Notes under the pieces: generated by a model
The model's input: only the letters and a program-made list of their open reading frames with translations
What the model was told of the DNA's origin: nothing
Database searches by the model: none
Position numbers and translations under genes: made by a program
Shown: positions 25,883 through 35,353 of the stretch, piece after piece
Layout of the letters: each line of letters starts with the position of its first letter
How positions within the stretch are numbered: the stretch's first letter is position 1
Source of the DNA: UBA6168 sp041163745
Lineage (GTDB): Bacteria > Bacteroidota > Bacteroidia > Chitinophagales > Saprospiraceae
DNA length: 64,000 nucleotides
Assembly (NCBI GenBank): GCA_041163745.1
Contig: JBEAQU010000081.1
Location: 1-64,000, forward strand
Reading direction: 5' to 3'

Positions 25883-26938
25883 ATGCGACATTGGCTGCCG
25901 TGTATGTTGTTGCTGCCGGCTCTGCTTCGGGCGCAATCCGTGCAACCCGCCTCGCGTGACGAATTCGTCGGGCAGGTTTCCGTTCACTTCGACTTCGCAG
26001 CCTATGTGTTGACACCGGATGCGGAAAGTCAATTGTTGGCCTTTCACGACAGTTTCCCATTGCCGAAGGGTGGATTCCTGGTGGTGCAGGCCCATACGGA
26101 CAGCATCGGTGGCACGGCCGACAACCTCGAATTGTCCCGACAGCGGGCTGTCTCCGTCCGGGATTTCCTGACGCGCCATGGTGTGCCGGATTCGTTGGTC
26201 CTCCTTCAGGCCCGGGGAGAGGAGATGCCACTCAGACCCAATGCTTCGGATGCTGGCCGCGGGCAGAACCGCCGGGCCACGGTCTCGCTCTTCCGACGGA
26301 TACCCCAGTTGCTGCTGTCATGGCAAGTGGTGGACGACATCTCGGGGCTGCCGCTGTCGGAGGTCCTGGTGGTCCTGCACAACAAGGACGGAAGGGATAC
26401 GCTGTATACCGACCACGAAGGGCGTTTTCAACGGATGTTTCCGCTAGGCATGGTCACCGGCGTCGACGTGGCTGCCGCATGCTACTTCCCCTACTCCGAA
26501 ATGGTCAAAGTTGATGAAAAAATTCCAGCCAGGCAAGTGCGGCTAGAACGGGCCCGTACCGGCGCTGCGGCAGACATAAAGCATCTCTTCTTTCAAGGAG
26601 GACTGCCCCTCCTGCTGGAACAATCCCGGCAGGAACTGCCCAGGATACTGCGCTTCCTGCAGTTGAACCCGGCCATCTCCATCGAAGTGGCCGGACACGT
26701 CAATGTTCCCAATGAAGGGCCCGTCCCGGAAAACCACCGGGACTTCCGCCTGTCCGTCGCCAGAGCCAAAGTGGTGTATGATTTCCTATCGGGGAACGGC
26801 ATCGCGCCGGACCGTATCAGCTACCGTGGCTACGGAAACGCCATGATGCGATTTCCTAATGCCGTTTCTGAGGCGCAACAGGCGGCGAACCGGCGGGTGG
26901 AGATCCGGGTGGTCAACTCAGACTGCCGCTGGGATTGA
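25883..26938 (+). CDS. OmpA family protein with two OmpA-like domains
   Basis: The 351-aa protein has a short signal peptide (MRHWLPCMLLLPALLRAQ) and two peptidoglycan-binding OmpA-like domains. The first (about 30-140) has VHFDFAAYVLTPDAES, VVQAHTDSIGGTADNLELSRQRA and GQNRRATVSLF. The second (about 230-345) has IEVAGHVNVPN, FRLSVARAKVVYDFL, ISYRGYGNAMM and ANRRVEIRV. Between them is a beta-sandwich segment like carboxypeptidase regulatory domains (SGLPLSEVLVVLHNKDGRDT). There is no beta-barrel. It probably tethers the outer membrane or a surface structure to peptidoglycan. The second domain has VNVPN where the first keeps the usual TDxxG-type loop, so its ligand binding may differ. It is divergently transcribed from the giant adhesin gene 120 bp away. 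Confidence 0.85.
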   Translation: MRHWLPCMLLLPALLRAQSVQPASRDEFVGQVSVHFDFAAYVLTPDAESQLLAFHDSFPLPKGGFLVVQAHTDSIGGTADNLELSRQRAVSVRDFLTRHGVPDSLVLLQARGEEMPLRPNASDAGRGQNRRATVSLFRRIPQLLLSWQVVDDISGLPLSEVLVVLHNKDGRDTLYTDHEGRFQRMFPLGMVTGVDVAAACYFPYSEMVKVDEKIPARQVRLERARTGAAADIKHLFFQGGLPLLLEQSRQELPRILRFLQLNPAISIEVAGHVNVPNEGPVPENHRDFRLSVARAKVVYDFLSGNGIAPDRISYRGYGNAMMRFPNAVSEAQQAANRRVEIRVVNSDCRWD

Positions 26939-27231
26939 CAGGGAACTGCGCCGGCGGTGCGAACCGCCCGGGCCTGTGAAACCGTCGCCGCACGCCGGGA
27001 ACTGTTTTTTTGCATGAAACTAAGGGCTTTCTAATTGTCTTTCATGGTATTTTTCCGGCCTGTTTGCGAAATTTGTTGGACACCGGAGGCCATGCCGGTC
27101 TTGGCAGATGCCGCAGTATCCGCTGATGCGGGTTTGCCCGCCGGAGACCTTGTCGGGCAAAATCGGTCATCCTGTTCCGGGCGGCCTCCCGGACCGGGCA
27201 TCATTTCTTCATCACCCATAAATAAACTGTT

Positions 27232-30063
27232 ATGCGTTATCTGAACTTCCAGCCATTCCTGCTGCTGTGGCTGTTCCTGCCCTCGGCCGGCAGCCAGGTC
27301 CTATGGACGGAACCCCCGTTCCCCACGTCCAATGAGCCTGTCACGGTCTACTTCGATGCGGCGGAAGGGACGGGCGGATTGGCAGGCTGCAACTGTGATG
27401 TATACCTCCATGCCGGCCTGATCACCTCCAACAGTGCTTCCCCCAGCGATTGGAAATATGTCTTCACCCAATGGGGCGTAGCCAACGCGGATTGGAAGAT
27501 GACGCCGGTTTCAGGACAGCCGGATGTCTATCGCTATGAAATCAGCCCCAGTATACGGGCGCGGTACAATGTCACCAACCCATCCGAGGAAATCCTGCAG
27601 TTGGCTTTCGTTTTCCGCAATGCCAACGGAAGCCTAGAGGGTAAGGACGTCGGCGGCTCCGATATCTTCTATGATGTGTATCCGGACAACCTCGCCCTGT
27701 CCGCTATCATTCAGGCGCCTTCCAACGCCACCCTGTTCACCAATTTGGGCGCCGTGATCCCCTTCCAGGGGGTCGCTTCCCAGCCCGCCACCCTACGGCT
27801 TTACGACAACGGCACCCTTGTCACCACCGCCACTGGCACCCAGCTCAACCACGCCGTGCCCGTCAGCACCGGCGGGGTGCACCTCGTGGAGTTCCAGGCG
27901 GACAACGGCACAGAAACGGCCAGCGCCACCTTCACTTATGTGGTGCCCGCCGGTGTCGTGACCGAAGCCCTGCCCCCCGGCACGGACCTCGGCATCAATT
28001 GTCTCAGCGATACCTCCGTCCTGTTCGCCCTGTATGCGCCGGACAAGAGCAACGTGTTCCTCCTGGGTGATTTCAACGACTGGCAATTCCTGGACGAATA
28101 CCAACTCAAGCGGACGCCGGACGGCAATACCTGGTGGACGGAAGTCTCCGGACTGCTGCCCGGCCAGTATTACGCCTTCCAATACGTGGTGGACGGGAGC
28201 ATCCGCATCGGCGACCCTTATTCGGAACTGATCCTGGATCCCGCCAACGACGGTTGGATCCCGGAGGAAAATTTTCCCGATATGCCGCCCTATCCCCTCG
28301 GTAGGACCAACGGTATCGTCTCGCTCTTCCGGACGGCAGCCCCCGATTATCCCTGGTTGGCGACGGATTTCCAGCGCCCCCCGCAGCAGGAACTCGTCAT
28401 CTACGAACTGCTGATGCGCGATTTCCTGCACACCCGCAACTACCAAACCCTGGCCGACACCTTGGATTACCTGCAACGCCTGGGCATCAGCGCCATCGAA
28501 TTCATGCCGGTCAATGAATTCGACGGAAACCAAAGCTGGGGGTACAACCCTACCTACCACTATGCCCTGGACAAAGCCTACGGCACCCCGGAAGACTTCC
28601 AGGCGGTCGTGGATGCCTGCCATGCCCGGGGAATCGCGGTCATCGTCGATGTGGTCTTCAACCATGCCCACGAAAGGAACCCCTTGTGCATGCTCTATTG
28701 GGATGAGGCCAATTTCCGACCCGCCCCGGACAACCCTTGGCTAAACCCGCTGCCGAAACACGATTTCAATGTGTTCTTCGATTTCAATCACGAAAGCCCC
28801 GCCACCCGAAAGTATGTCGCCAAGACACTTCGCCATTGGCTGACCCGCTACCGGGTCGATGGTTTCCGGTTCGACCTTTCGAAAGGGCTGACCCAGAATG
28901 CCAACGGCCCCTGGGATGCCGGCGCCTACGATGCGGCCCGTATCGCCATACTCAAGGAATATGCGGATTCCGTCTGGTCCGCGAGCCCCGGCGCTTATGT
29001 CACCCTGGAACATTTCGCAGCGAACAACGAGGAAAAGGAACTCACCGACTACGGTATGATGACCTGGTCCGGGTTCGGCCCCCACAACCAATATATCGAA
29101 GCGGCCATGGGATACCCCTCCAACCTGTCCGGCATTTCCCACAAGAGCCGCGGCTGGGGCAACCCCCATCTCATCGGGTATATCGAAAGCCACGACGAGG
29201 AACGCCTGGTCTACAAATGCCTACAGTATGGAAACGCTTCCGGCAACTATGACATCCGGAACCTCTACACGGCCCTGGACCGGACGGAACTGGCCAACGT
29301 GTTCTTCTATGCGGTCCCCGGTCCGAAGATGCTCTGGCAGTTCGGGGAACTGGGCTACGACTATTCCATCAATTGGTGCACCAACGGCACGGTCAATGGT
29401 TGCCGGCTGGATCCCAAACCCATCCGATGGGATTACCAGGGGAACCCGGAACGGCTGGCGGTCTACCAGGTCGTCCGCTCCTTGCTTCACCTGCGGAACA
29501 ACTACCCTACGTTCCATACCGGCAATTTCGTCATGAACGTGAGTGGCTTTCAGAAAACCATCCATCTCAACCACCCGGAAATGAATGCGGTGGTCCTGGG
29601 CAATTTCGGCATGCAGGTTGCCAACGTCGTTCCCAATTTCCAGCATACCGGTACATGGTATGAGTATTTCACGGGCGACACCCTCACCGTCGGTACGACC
29701 AACACGCCGCTGCTGCTGGCCGCCGGGGAATATCGCCTCTACACAGACCAGCCCGTACTCCCGCCCAGCCCTTTCACCGATTTGTCGGAACCGGTGTCAA
29801 CAGGCGACCCATGGTCGGTATTCCCCAACCCGTCTTCCGACGGACTCGCCTCCGTCGGGTTGTCCTTGCCGGATGCTTCCTCGGTGCGGATGATGGTCGT
29901 GAATACCCAGGGACAGCCGGTCCGCACTTTCCCGCCGGTCTCCTTGCCCGCCGGTTCCCATCGGCTGGACCTGGGAGCCGCCTTGCCGCCCGGTGCATAC
30001 TTCGTTTGGCTGGAGCTCGACGGCCGCCGGGATGTCAGGAAATGGGTGGTCACACATCCCTGA
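27232..30063 (+). CDS. Secreted GH13 alpha-amylase-type glycoside hydrolase with T9SS sorting domain
   Basis: This 943-aa exported enzyme should hydrolyse alpha-glucans at the cell surface or outside. After the signal peptide come beta-sandwich modules (about 20-240) and a CBM48/E-set-like segment (VLFALYAPDKSNVFLLGDFND, about 262-282). The GH13 barrel carries DVVFNHAHE (region I, N477 and H478), GFRFDLSKG (region II, nucleophile D548), VTLEHF (region III, acid/base E593) and IESHDEER (region IV, D655). All three catalytic acids are present. The end (SVFPNPSSDG to PPGAYFVWLELDGRR) is a type A T9SS sorting domain. ATG 27232 follows an AT-rich leader without a strong Shine-Dalgarno sequence, common in this phylum. 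No susCD-like genes are nearby. Confidence 0.93.
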   Translation: MRYLNFQPFLLLWLFLPSAGSQVLWTEPPFPTSNEPVTVYFDAAEGTGGLAGCNCDVYLHAGLITSNSASPSDWKYVFTQWGVANADWKMTPVSGQPDVYRYEISPSIRARYNVTNPSEEILQLAFVFRNANGSLEGKDVGGSDIFYDVYPDNLALSAIIQAPSNATLFTNLGAVIPFQGVASQPATLRLYDNGTLVTTATGTQLNHAVPVSTGGVHLVEFQADNGTETASATFTYVVPAGVVTEALPPGTDLGINCLSDTSVLFALYAPDKSNVFLLGDFNDWQFLDEYQLKRTPDGNTWWTEVSGLLPGQYYAFQYVVDGSIRIGDPYSELILDPANDGWIPEENFPDMPPYPLGRTNGIVSLFRTAAPDYPWLATDFQRPPQQELVIYELLMRDFLHTRNYQTLADTLDYLQRLGISAIEFMPVNEFDGNQSWGYNPTYHYALDKAYGTPEDFQAVVDACHARGIAVIVDVVFNHAHERNPLCMLYWDEANFRPAPDNPWLNPLPKHDFNVFFDFNHESPATRKYVAKTLRHWLTRYRVDGFRFDLSKGLTQNANGPWDAGAYDAARIAILKEYADSVWSASPGAYVTLEHFAANNEEKELTDYGMMTWSGFGPHNQYIEAAMGYPSNLSGISHKSRGWGNPHLIGYIESHDEERLVYKCLQYGNASGNYDIRNLYTALDRTELANVFFYAVPGPKMLWQFGELGYDYSINWCTNGTVNGCRLDPKPIRWDYQGNPERLAVYQVVRSLLHLRNNYPTFHTGNFVMNVSGFQKTIHLNHPEMNAVVLGNFGMQVANVVPNFQHTGTWYEYFTGDTLTVGTTNTPLLLAAGEYRLYTDQPVLPPSPFTDLSEPVSTGDPWSVFPNPSSDGLASVGLSLPDASSVRMMVVNTQGQPVRTFPPVSLPAGSHRLDLGAALPPGAYFVWLELDGRRDVRKWVVTHP

Positions 30064-30212
30064 CGCTCCTGGCAGGGTGGACACCGCTCTTCAGGGCCGT
30101 CCGCCACCTCATCGTCCGCCCCGTTCGGCGGTGGGTGGGCAACGAGGTCGTTCCTCCATGGAAGCCCGACCAATTTGGGTGGGTGAACGACTTCTTTCAT
30201 CATGCAGTCATT

Positions 30213-30248
30213 GCGACCGGTTCCTGACGGCGGATGGGGACCGGTCGC
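30213..30248. other. Stem-loop just upstream of the unknown helical protein gene
   Basis: GCGACCGGT (30213-30221) and ACCGGTCGC (30240-30248) form a perfect 9-bp stem with an 18-bp loop, ending 18 bp before the ATG at 30267. It could cap the 5' end of that mRNA or mask its ribosome binding site, or mark the end of the amylase transcript; there is no T run to support termination. Confidence 0.45.
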
Positions 30249-30266
30249 TCGCTTTACCGTGGAATC

Positions 30267-31802
30267 ATGAAGAATCTGTTGGAAATCGCCGGCATCCTGA
30301 CCCGCAGGAAGGTGGCTAAAATTGAGATCCTCGACGGAACGGTCCTGGAGGGGCAGCGTAGCAAGTTCGGGGAATTCTATGCGGCATTGCTCGAAGGACG
30401 CTTCCGAACGGACCAGGATGCGGCGGAACACCTGTACGGATGTCTTCCGACCGATGACAGATACCGGAAGTTGAAATCCAGGTTCCGGAAGCGCCTGCTT
30501 AACACGCTTTTCTTCATCGATGCCAACCGGCCGGGAACCGGGCATATCGAATCGGCTTATCATAGTTGTCAAAAAGATTGGGCCTTGCTGCAGATCCTAC
30601 AGGCGAACGGAGCGGACAATACGGTGTCCCAGCTTGCTCGCCAGGTGCTGCAGACCGCCCTGCGATTCGGATTTACGGACCTGGTGCTAGGCGCTGCCCG
30701 CATACTGCGTCGGTCCGCTGCGGATGCAGGCCAGGAAGTACCTTTCCAGGAATACGACGCCCTGGTACGTCACCACAGCGGTGTGTTGCAGGCCGAAATC
30801 TCAGCGGAAGAAAACTACCTGGGCGTCCTGCGCTTGTATCAGGACGCATCGGCCGGCATCGCCGGCCGGTATGATGCCCTATCCGCACACTGTCAGACCT
30901 TGGTCCGGTTGTCGGAGTCGTTCGATACCCCCTCCGTTCATTACCTGATGTACCAGGCCTGGTTGCTGCGGTATGAAATGGAGAAGGATTTCGAGGCGAT
31001 GCTTCAGCTTGCCAACCGGGCTTTGGCATACACGACCGCGCATCCTGATTCTTTTTCCGCCGATAAGCAGCGGCCTTTCGGGCTGAAACAGATGTTGGCT
31101 TGTCTTCACCTGGGTGATTTCCAGTCCGCCGCCCAATATGCCGGACCGGTGCTAGACCTGCTCCCCCCAGGTGGCGAATGGTGGTTCCGCTACCTGGAAT
31201 GGTATCTGTTGCTGGCCATCCGTACCCACCAACATGTGCATGGCATGACCATCCTGGAACAGGTGAACACCCATCCGGCGTTCCGAAGGTTGGAAGCGGT
31301 GGAAAAGACGAAATGGCAGACTTTCGAACGGTACCTGTTCTATTTCCTGTTGGAGGGGGAATTTCCGGACGCCCTCAAGGCAAAAGTGCTCAAGTCCTTC
31401 CGGCTTTCGCGTTTCCTGTCGGAACCGATCGTCCACCCCCGCGCGCTCCGACTGCTGACAATGCATCAGGTCATCGCCCAAGTGCTGTTTCTGCTCGACA
31501 AAGGCATGATGGCGGAAGCAGCCGAACCGGTGGACCGGCTCAAGACACTGGCTGCCAGGCAACTCGACCGCGACCGGCATGGCAGGATGGGCGGGTTCGT
31601 ACGGTTGTTGGTGCAACTCCGCAAGGCGGACTTCAAACCGGACAGCTTGCCGGCTGATTCGCTGTCCTATATCGCTGCGCCGGATACAAACGCCGCCTAC
31701 AACGGTACCGCCCTCGATTCGCTGGAAATCGTACCTTTTGAACAGCTATGGTCGCATCTGCTCGGCAAACTCGATCATGCCGGAGCGGCCGATACCATGT
31801 AA
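30267..31802 (+). CDS. Conserved-type hypothetical alpha-helical protein (TPR-like)
   Basis: I do not recognise this 511-aa protein. It has no signal peptide or membrane helix, so it should be cytoplasmic. The N-terminus MKNLLEIAGILTRRKVAKIE with FYAALLEGRFRTDQDAAEHL and YRKLKSRFRKRLLNTLFFID looks like a compact basic helical domain. The rest is a run of amphipathic helices with TPR-like spacing, for example QPFGLKQMLACLHLGDFQSA-type sequence near 275 and WFRYLEWYLLLAIRTHQHV near 310. No catalytic motif is visible. I recall similar roughly 500-aa proteins of unknown role in Lewinella-like genomes, but cannot verify this. ATG 30267 is preferred, as the 11 codons upstream fall in a hairpin. Confidence 0.7.
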   Translation: MKNLLEIAGILTRRKVAKIEILDGTVLEGQRSKFGEFYAALLEGRFRTDQDAAEHLYGCLPTDDRYRKLKSRFRKRLLNTLFFIDANRPGTGHIESAYHSCQKDWALLQILQANGADNTVSQLARQVLQTALRFGFTDLVLGAARILRRSAADAGQEVPFQEYDALVRHHSGVLQAEISAEENYLGVLRLYQDASAGIAGRYDALSAHCQTLVRLSESFDTPSVHYLMYQAWLLRYEMEKDFEAMLQLANRALAYTTAHPDSFSADKQRPFGLKQMLACLHLGDFQSAAQYAGPVLDLLPPGGEWWFRYLEWYLLLAIRTHQHVHGMTILEQVNTHPAFRRLEAVEKTKWQTFERYLFYFLLEGEFPDALKAKVLKSFRLSRFLSEPIVHPRALRLLTMHQVIAQVLFLLDKGMMAEAAEPVDRLKTLAARQLDRDRHGRMGGFVRLLVQLRKADFKPDSLPADSLSYIAAPDTNAAYNGTALDSLEIVPFEQLWSHLLGKLDHAGAADTM

Positions 31803-31872
31803 GGGCGGTTCCCAGGGGCTGTCTAATGACAAGCCGCCATATGGCCGCCGTGTTCCGCAAGCATCGCCTGCC

Positions 31873-33954
31873 TCATCCGCGATCCTTCGTCAGCAAGGTA
31901 GTCCATGTCCTGCCGTCCGGGAAAACAAACGACAATACATAAACACCCGCCGGTACCGACGGGAGGGTGAAAGTCAGGTCGACACCGGGAAGGAAGGTAT
32001 GCTGCCTGTCCAGCATCGCACGCCCTTGGGGATCGCTAAGCCGGATGGTCGTCAGTACCTCCCTGGTTCCGGACATCCGGATGGTCAGCCGGTTCAGGAA
32101 AGGGTTGGGACTGATTTGTATCGAGCTTACTCCGGCGGGAAATCCCGACGTGGCGGTGGACCCGGCGAAAACCGGTTCCCCTTGGCTGCTGCATCCTGTT
32201 GCATTGGTGACGACCACATGGTAGTTGCCAGCGACGGTGGCCGTCCAGGCGGGGCCGTCGGCTCCCGGCAGCACGGCGCCGTCCAGCAGCCATTGGTAGG
32301 ATGCGTACACATCCGGCACGGACAGCAAGGTGTCGTCCGTGACCAAAATCTGCGGGACAGGAGGGGCTTCGTACTGGGTGGCGACGGTGACGGTATCCAC
32401 CCACTGGCAGCCTTCGTCGGCGGTGATCGTGACCGGATAGGTACCGGCCGACAGCCCCGTTCGTTCGAAACCACCGGACCCGTCCGGCCACAAGGCGGTG
32501 GCGGGTTCCACGTTGCCGCTCAGCAGCAGGTCGGCCGTGCCGTCCGCCGCACCCGGGCAGGATTCGTCCGTGACGGCGGCCACAAGCTGGATGACCGGCG
32601 ACAATGCAACGGATTCCTGTACAGTACATCCGTTGTCGCCGGTGATGGTCAGGTAGTATGTTCCCGCTGTCAGCTGGTCGGCCTGCGGGCCGATGGCCCC
32701 ATGGCTCCAGGCCAGGGATGTGGGCATCGCTCCGTCGGTGACAGAAAAGAGGATGCTGCCGTCGGAATCCGCCGGACAGGTCGGCGGGGTGCTCGTCAGG
32801 TTGTAGGAGAATGTTTCGGAAGTTTCCTCCAAGCGGTATATGATGCCATTGCCAAGGCCTGCCAACAACAATTCCCCGCGGCTGTCCTCCCCGAAGGTGA
32901 CAAATTGGAAGTCCGTCAGGTTGGCCAGCTGCGTCAAGGCGAAGCCGCCGCTGCCGTCCGGCAGGAGAGACCAAAGTATGCCGCTGCAGTAGTCCGTGAA
33001 TAAGTAGTGCCCGTACAGTTCGGGAAACCGGCAGCCCCGGTAGACGGTCCCGCCGGTGACGGAACAGCCGCTGCCGAAGTTGTTGGCATATTCCGCAACC
33101 GGCGGTATCATGTCGGCGATGCCCATGCAGCCGCCGGTGTTGTACGCGTGTGTTCCTTCCAGGCAACGCCATCCGTAGTTGCGGCCACCGGTCGCACCGG
33201 CGGGCTGGAAGTTGATCTCCTCCCAGGCGTCCTGTCCGACATCGCCGATCCAAAGGTCGCCGGTCTGCCGGTCGAAACGGAAACGCCAGGGATTGCGCAG
33301 TCCCAGCGCCCATATTTCATCCAGGGTGGAGGCATCCCCGACGAAGGGATTGTCCGGCGGGACTCCATAGGGCGTTCCGTTGTCCACGTCGAGCCGAAGC
33401 ATCTTGCCAAGCAGGGTGGTGCGCTTTTGTCCGTTGTTCTGCGGGTCCCCCCCGGCACCCCCGTCGCCCAAGCCGATGTACAGGTAGCCGTCCGGCCCGA
33501 ATTGCAGGCAGCCGCCGTTATGGTTGCTGTAGGGTTGGTCCACTTCCAGCAGAACCAGGGCCGATGCCGGGTCCGCCTGGTCAGGATTGTCCGTCTTTAC
33601 CTCGTACCGCACCACCCTGGTATCTCCGTTGTTGTCGGTGTAACAGACGAAGAACCGGCCGTTGTCTGCATAGGAGGGATGGAAGGCCAGCCCCAGCAGG
33701 CCTTGTTCGTTGCCGTTGGAGCCAACCTGCGGGTCGATGTTCAGGAAGGGTGTCGGCAATTTGTTTCCATCCTTGTCCAATATCCAGATGACACCCCTTT
33801 GCTCCACGACGAAAAGCCGGTCGTCGCCGCAATGGGCGATGTCGAGAGGTTTGGTGAAACCGCCGGCGAAGGCGGACAATCCGATGGTTGGCTGGGCGGA
33901 TGTCACCCTCGCCAGGAGGGCGCATGACAGGAAGAGGAGGTTTAGTTTGACCAT
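31873..33954 (-). CDS. Secreted PQQ-dependent sugar dehydrogenase-like protein with T9SS sorting domain
   Basis: The 693-aa product has a signal peptide, then a six-bladed propeller of the soluble glucose/sorbosone dehydrogenase family (about 25-385). Its marks are FTKPLDIAHCGDDRLFVVEQRG, GNEQGLLGLAFHP, NHNGGCLQFGPDGYLYIGLGDGG, LRNPWRFRFDRQTGDLWIGDVGQ and NYGWRCLEG. The His in SNHNGG and the Arg in LRNPWRF correspond to residues near PQQ in relatives. Two SprB/PKD-like repeats follow (about 395-600), then a type A T9SS domain (IQISPNPFLNRLTIR to VPAGVYVLSFVFPDG). It would oxidise an aldose or related polyol outside the cell, but many such Bacteroidota proteins have unproven substrates. PQQ synthesis genes are not in the window. 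ATG 33954 precedes the signal peptide. Confidence 0.88.
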   Translation of the reverse strand: MVKLNLLFLSCALLARVTSAQPTIGLSAFAGGFTKPLDIAHCGDDRLFVVEQRGVIWILDKDGNKLPTPFLNIDPQVGSNGNEQGLLGLAFHPSYADNGRFFVCYTDNNGDTRVVRYEVKTDNPDQADPASALVLLEVDQPYSNHNGGCLQFGPDGYLYIGLGDGGAGGDPQNNGQKRTTLLGKMLRLDVDNGTPYGVPPDNPFVGDASTLDEIWALGLRNPWRFRFDRQTGDLWIGDVGQDAWEEINFQPAGATGGRNYGWRCLEGTHAYNTGGCMGIADMIPPVAEYANNFGSGCSVTGGTVYRGCRFPELYGHYLFTDYCSGILWSLLPDGSGGFALTQLANLTDFQFVTFGEDSRGELLLAGLGNGIIYRLEETSETFSYNLTSTPPTCPADSDGSILFSVTDGAMPTSLAWSHGAIGPQADQLTAGTYYLTITGDNGCTVQESVALSPVIQLVAAVTDESCPGAADGTADLLLSGNVEPATALWPDGSGGFERTGLSAGTYPVTITADEGCQWVDTVTVATQYEAPPVPQILVTDDTLLSVPDVYASYQWLLDGAVLPGADGPAWTATVAGNYHVVVTNATGCSSQGEPVFAGSTATSGFPAGVSSIQISPNPFLNRLTIRMSGTREVLTTIRLSDPQGRAMLDRQHTFLPGVDLTFTLPSVPAGVYVLSFVFPDGRTWTTLLTKDRG

Positions 33955-33990
33955 GCTTGTCTTTTGTTGTAAATTATCCCTTACTTTGTA

Positions 33991-33998
33991 CAAATATA
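33991..33998 (-). promoter_or_regulatory. Candidate -7 promoter box (TATATTTG) for the sugar dehydrogenase gene
   Basis: Minus-strand TATATTTG is an exact TAnnTTTG match 37 bp before the ATG at 33954, giving a predicted leader of about 30 nt. The -33 region is GC-rich and unclear. Confidence 0.48.
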
Positions 33999-34228
33999 AG
34001 GTGCTGCAACGGGACGGAAGCCGGCTTCGACCCCCAACTTTCCGTGCTTTCCGGGTGGCCTCCGGCTAACTTCAAGCGGCAACCTGCCGGAATGTCGGAA
34101 CGTTTGTACAATCGGTGGACCGGAACGCATCCTCTTTTTCGGAAATGGTCAGCCCGCAGACACAAACCGCCGTCACCCCGGTTCCATCGGATGGCTACCG
34201 TTTGCAACGACCCTTTCAATTCATCGCA

Positions 34229-35119
34229 ATGACCCGAATCCTGTGTTGGCTATCCATGTCACTGCTGCCGTCCGCCCTTTGCGCCCAGGAATTGCCTCGT
34301 ACAGCCGTGTATCTTTTCCACTTGTCCTGGCAGGACTCCTCCCTGCATTTCTCAGATCCCAAATACCTGACTGCCTTCAATCCCAACGGGTACAACAACC
34401 AACCCAGTTTCGTCAGTGACGACGAACTGTTGCTGACCGTCGGCATGGCCGGGGAGGAACAGACGGACATTTACCTTCTGGACCTGAAAAAAAAACAACA
34501 GCTACAGCTCACAAAGACCGCGGAATCAGAATATTCCCCCCAAATCATGCATGACAAACTGCATTTTTCGGTGGTACGGGTGGAAAAGGACGAAGAGCGT
34601 ACCCAGCGCCTCTGGCAGTATCCTCTCGACCGAAAGGGCAGTGGCAAACCGGTCTTCCGATTGCTCCGTGGCATCGGGTATTACCATTTGCTGGATTCTT
34701 CCCGATTCGCGGTCTTCAACGTGGCAAATCCAAATTTCCTGACCATCGCCGATACCCGGGACGACGCGACGCAATACCTCAACTCCGATATCGGACGCTG
34801 CTTCGGGACGTCTCCCAACGGGAACCTGGTTTTCGTACACAAAATTACCGAAGAGCGACACGTTATCAAGACCATGGACCGTAACACCCTGGAGGTACAG
34901 GAAATCTCCCTGGCCCTGCCTGGTTCGGAGGATTTCGTCATCCTGGAAGACGGCTCCATCCTCATGGGCAAGGGAAGCCGTGTCTACCGGATGCATCCGC
35001 TCGTGAAACGGGATGCATGGAAGGAAGTGGTCGACCTCAAGACCATCGGTGTCACTCAAATCACCCGCATGGCGCTCAGCAGGGACGGTAAACTTGCCGT
35101 CGTGACCGGCGGATTCTGA
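34229..35119 (+). CDS. Exported hypothetical protein, TolB-like beta-propeller fold
   Basis: This 296-aa protein has a signal peptide (MTRILCWLSMSLLPSALCAQ). The mature part is made of repeated beta-strand units of the WD40-like/TolB type: FNPNGYNNQPSFVSDDELLL, EEQTDIYLLDLKKKQQLQLT, TAESEYSPQIMHDKLHFSVV and later TITRMALSRDGKLAVVTGG-like ends. Such proteins often sense or scaffold in the periplasm, but no partner is evident. ATG 34229 was taken as start since the 38 codons before it are not signal-like. It is divergent from the sugar dehydrogenase gene and 234 bp upstream of groES, probably on a separate transcript. Confidence 0.75.
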   Translation: MTRILCWLSMSLLPSALCAQELPRTAVYLFHLSWQDSSLHFSDPKYLTAFNPNGYNNQPSFVSDDELLLTVGMAGEEQTDIYLLDLKKKQQLQLTKTAESEYSPQIMHDKLHFSVVRVEKDEERTQRLWQYPLDRKGSGKPVFRLLRGIGYYHLLDSSRFAVFNVANPNFLTIADTRDDATQYLNSDIGRCFGTSPNGNLVFVHKITEERHVIKTMDRNTLEVQEISLALPGSEDFVILEDGSILMGKGSRVYRMHPLVKRDAWKEVVDLKTIGVTQITRMALSRDGKLAVVTGGF

Positions 35120-35234
35120 GTCGCCACTCCTTTCCTGTACGTTTGCCTTCCGTGCCCTTCCCGGACAATTTGTCCTTTCCAGCCTGTTATTTTTTCTGCC
35201 TTCCGATCGTTGCTGGTGACAGAAAGTCACTTTT

Positions 35235-35267
35235 ATTGGCATGGCACGAAACGTGATGTTTGCCAAT
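35235..35267 (+). promoter_or_regulatory. Candidate operator/promoter upstream of groES
   Basis: ATTGGCA (35235-35241) and TGCCAAT (35261-35267) form a perfect 7-bp inverted repeat around a nearly concentric CACG-AAA-CGTG (35245-35255). GATGTTTG (35255-35262), one base off TAnnTTTG, overlaps it, about 90 bp before the groES ATG. A repressor bound here would cover the promoter. The usual CIRCE element (TTAGCACTC-N9-GAGTGCTAA) is not seen. Confidence 0.4.
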
Positions 35268-35353
35268 CGCCGGTATGGTGCTGCAGGTATTCCACCGACA
35301 CCGCACCGCCCGGCAACTGTTGGTCACATATCACAATAATTAACAAAACGTAG

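Noticed and set aside
31579..33003. 474-codon plus-strand frame opposite the sugar dehydrogenase
   Set aside because: The minus-strand protein has clear PQQ-enzyme and T9SS motifs; this frame has none.
35200..35353. CIRCE element before groES
   Set aside because: The TTAGCACTC-N9-GAGTGCTAA pattern is absent; the inverted repeat present has a different sequence.
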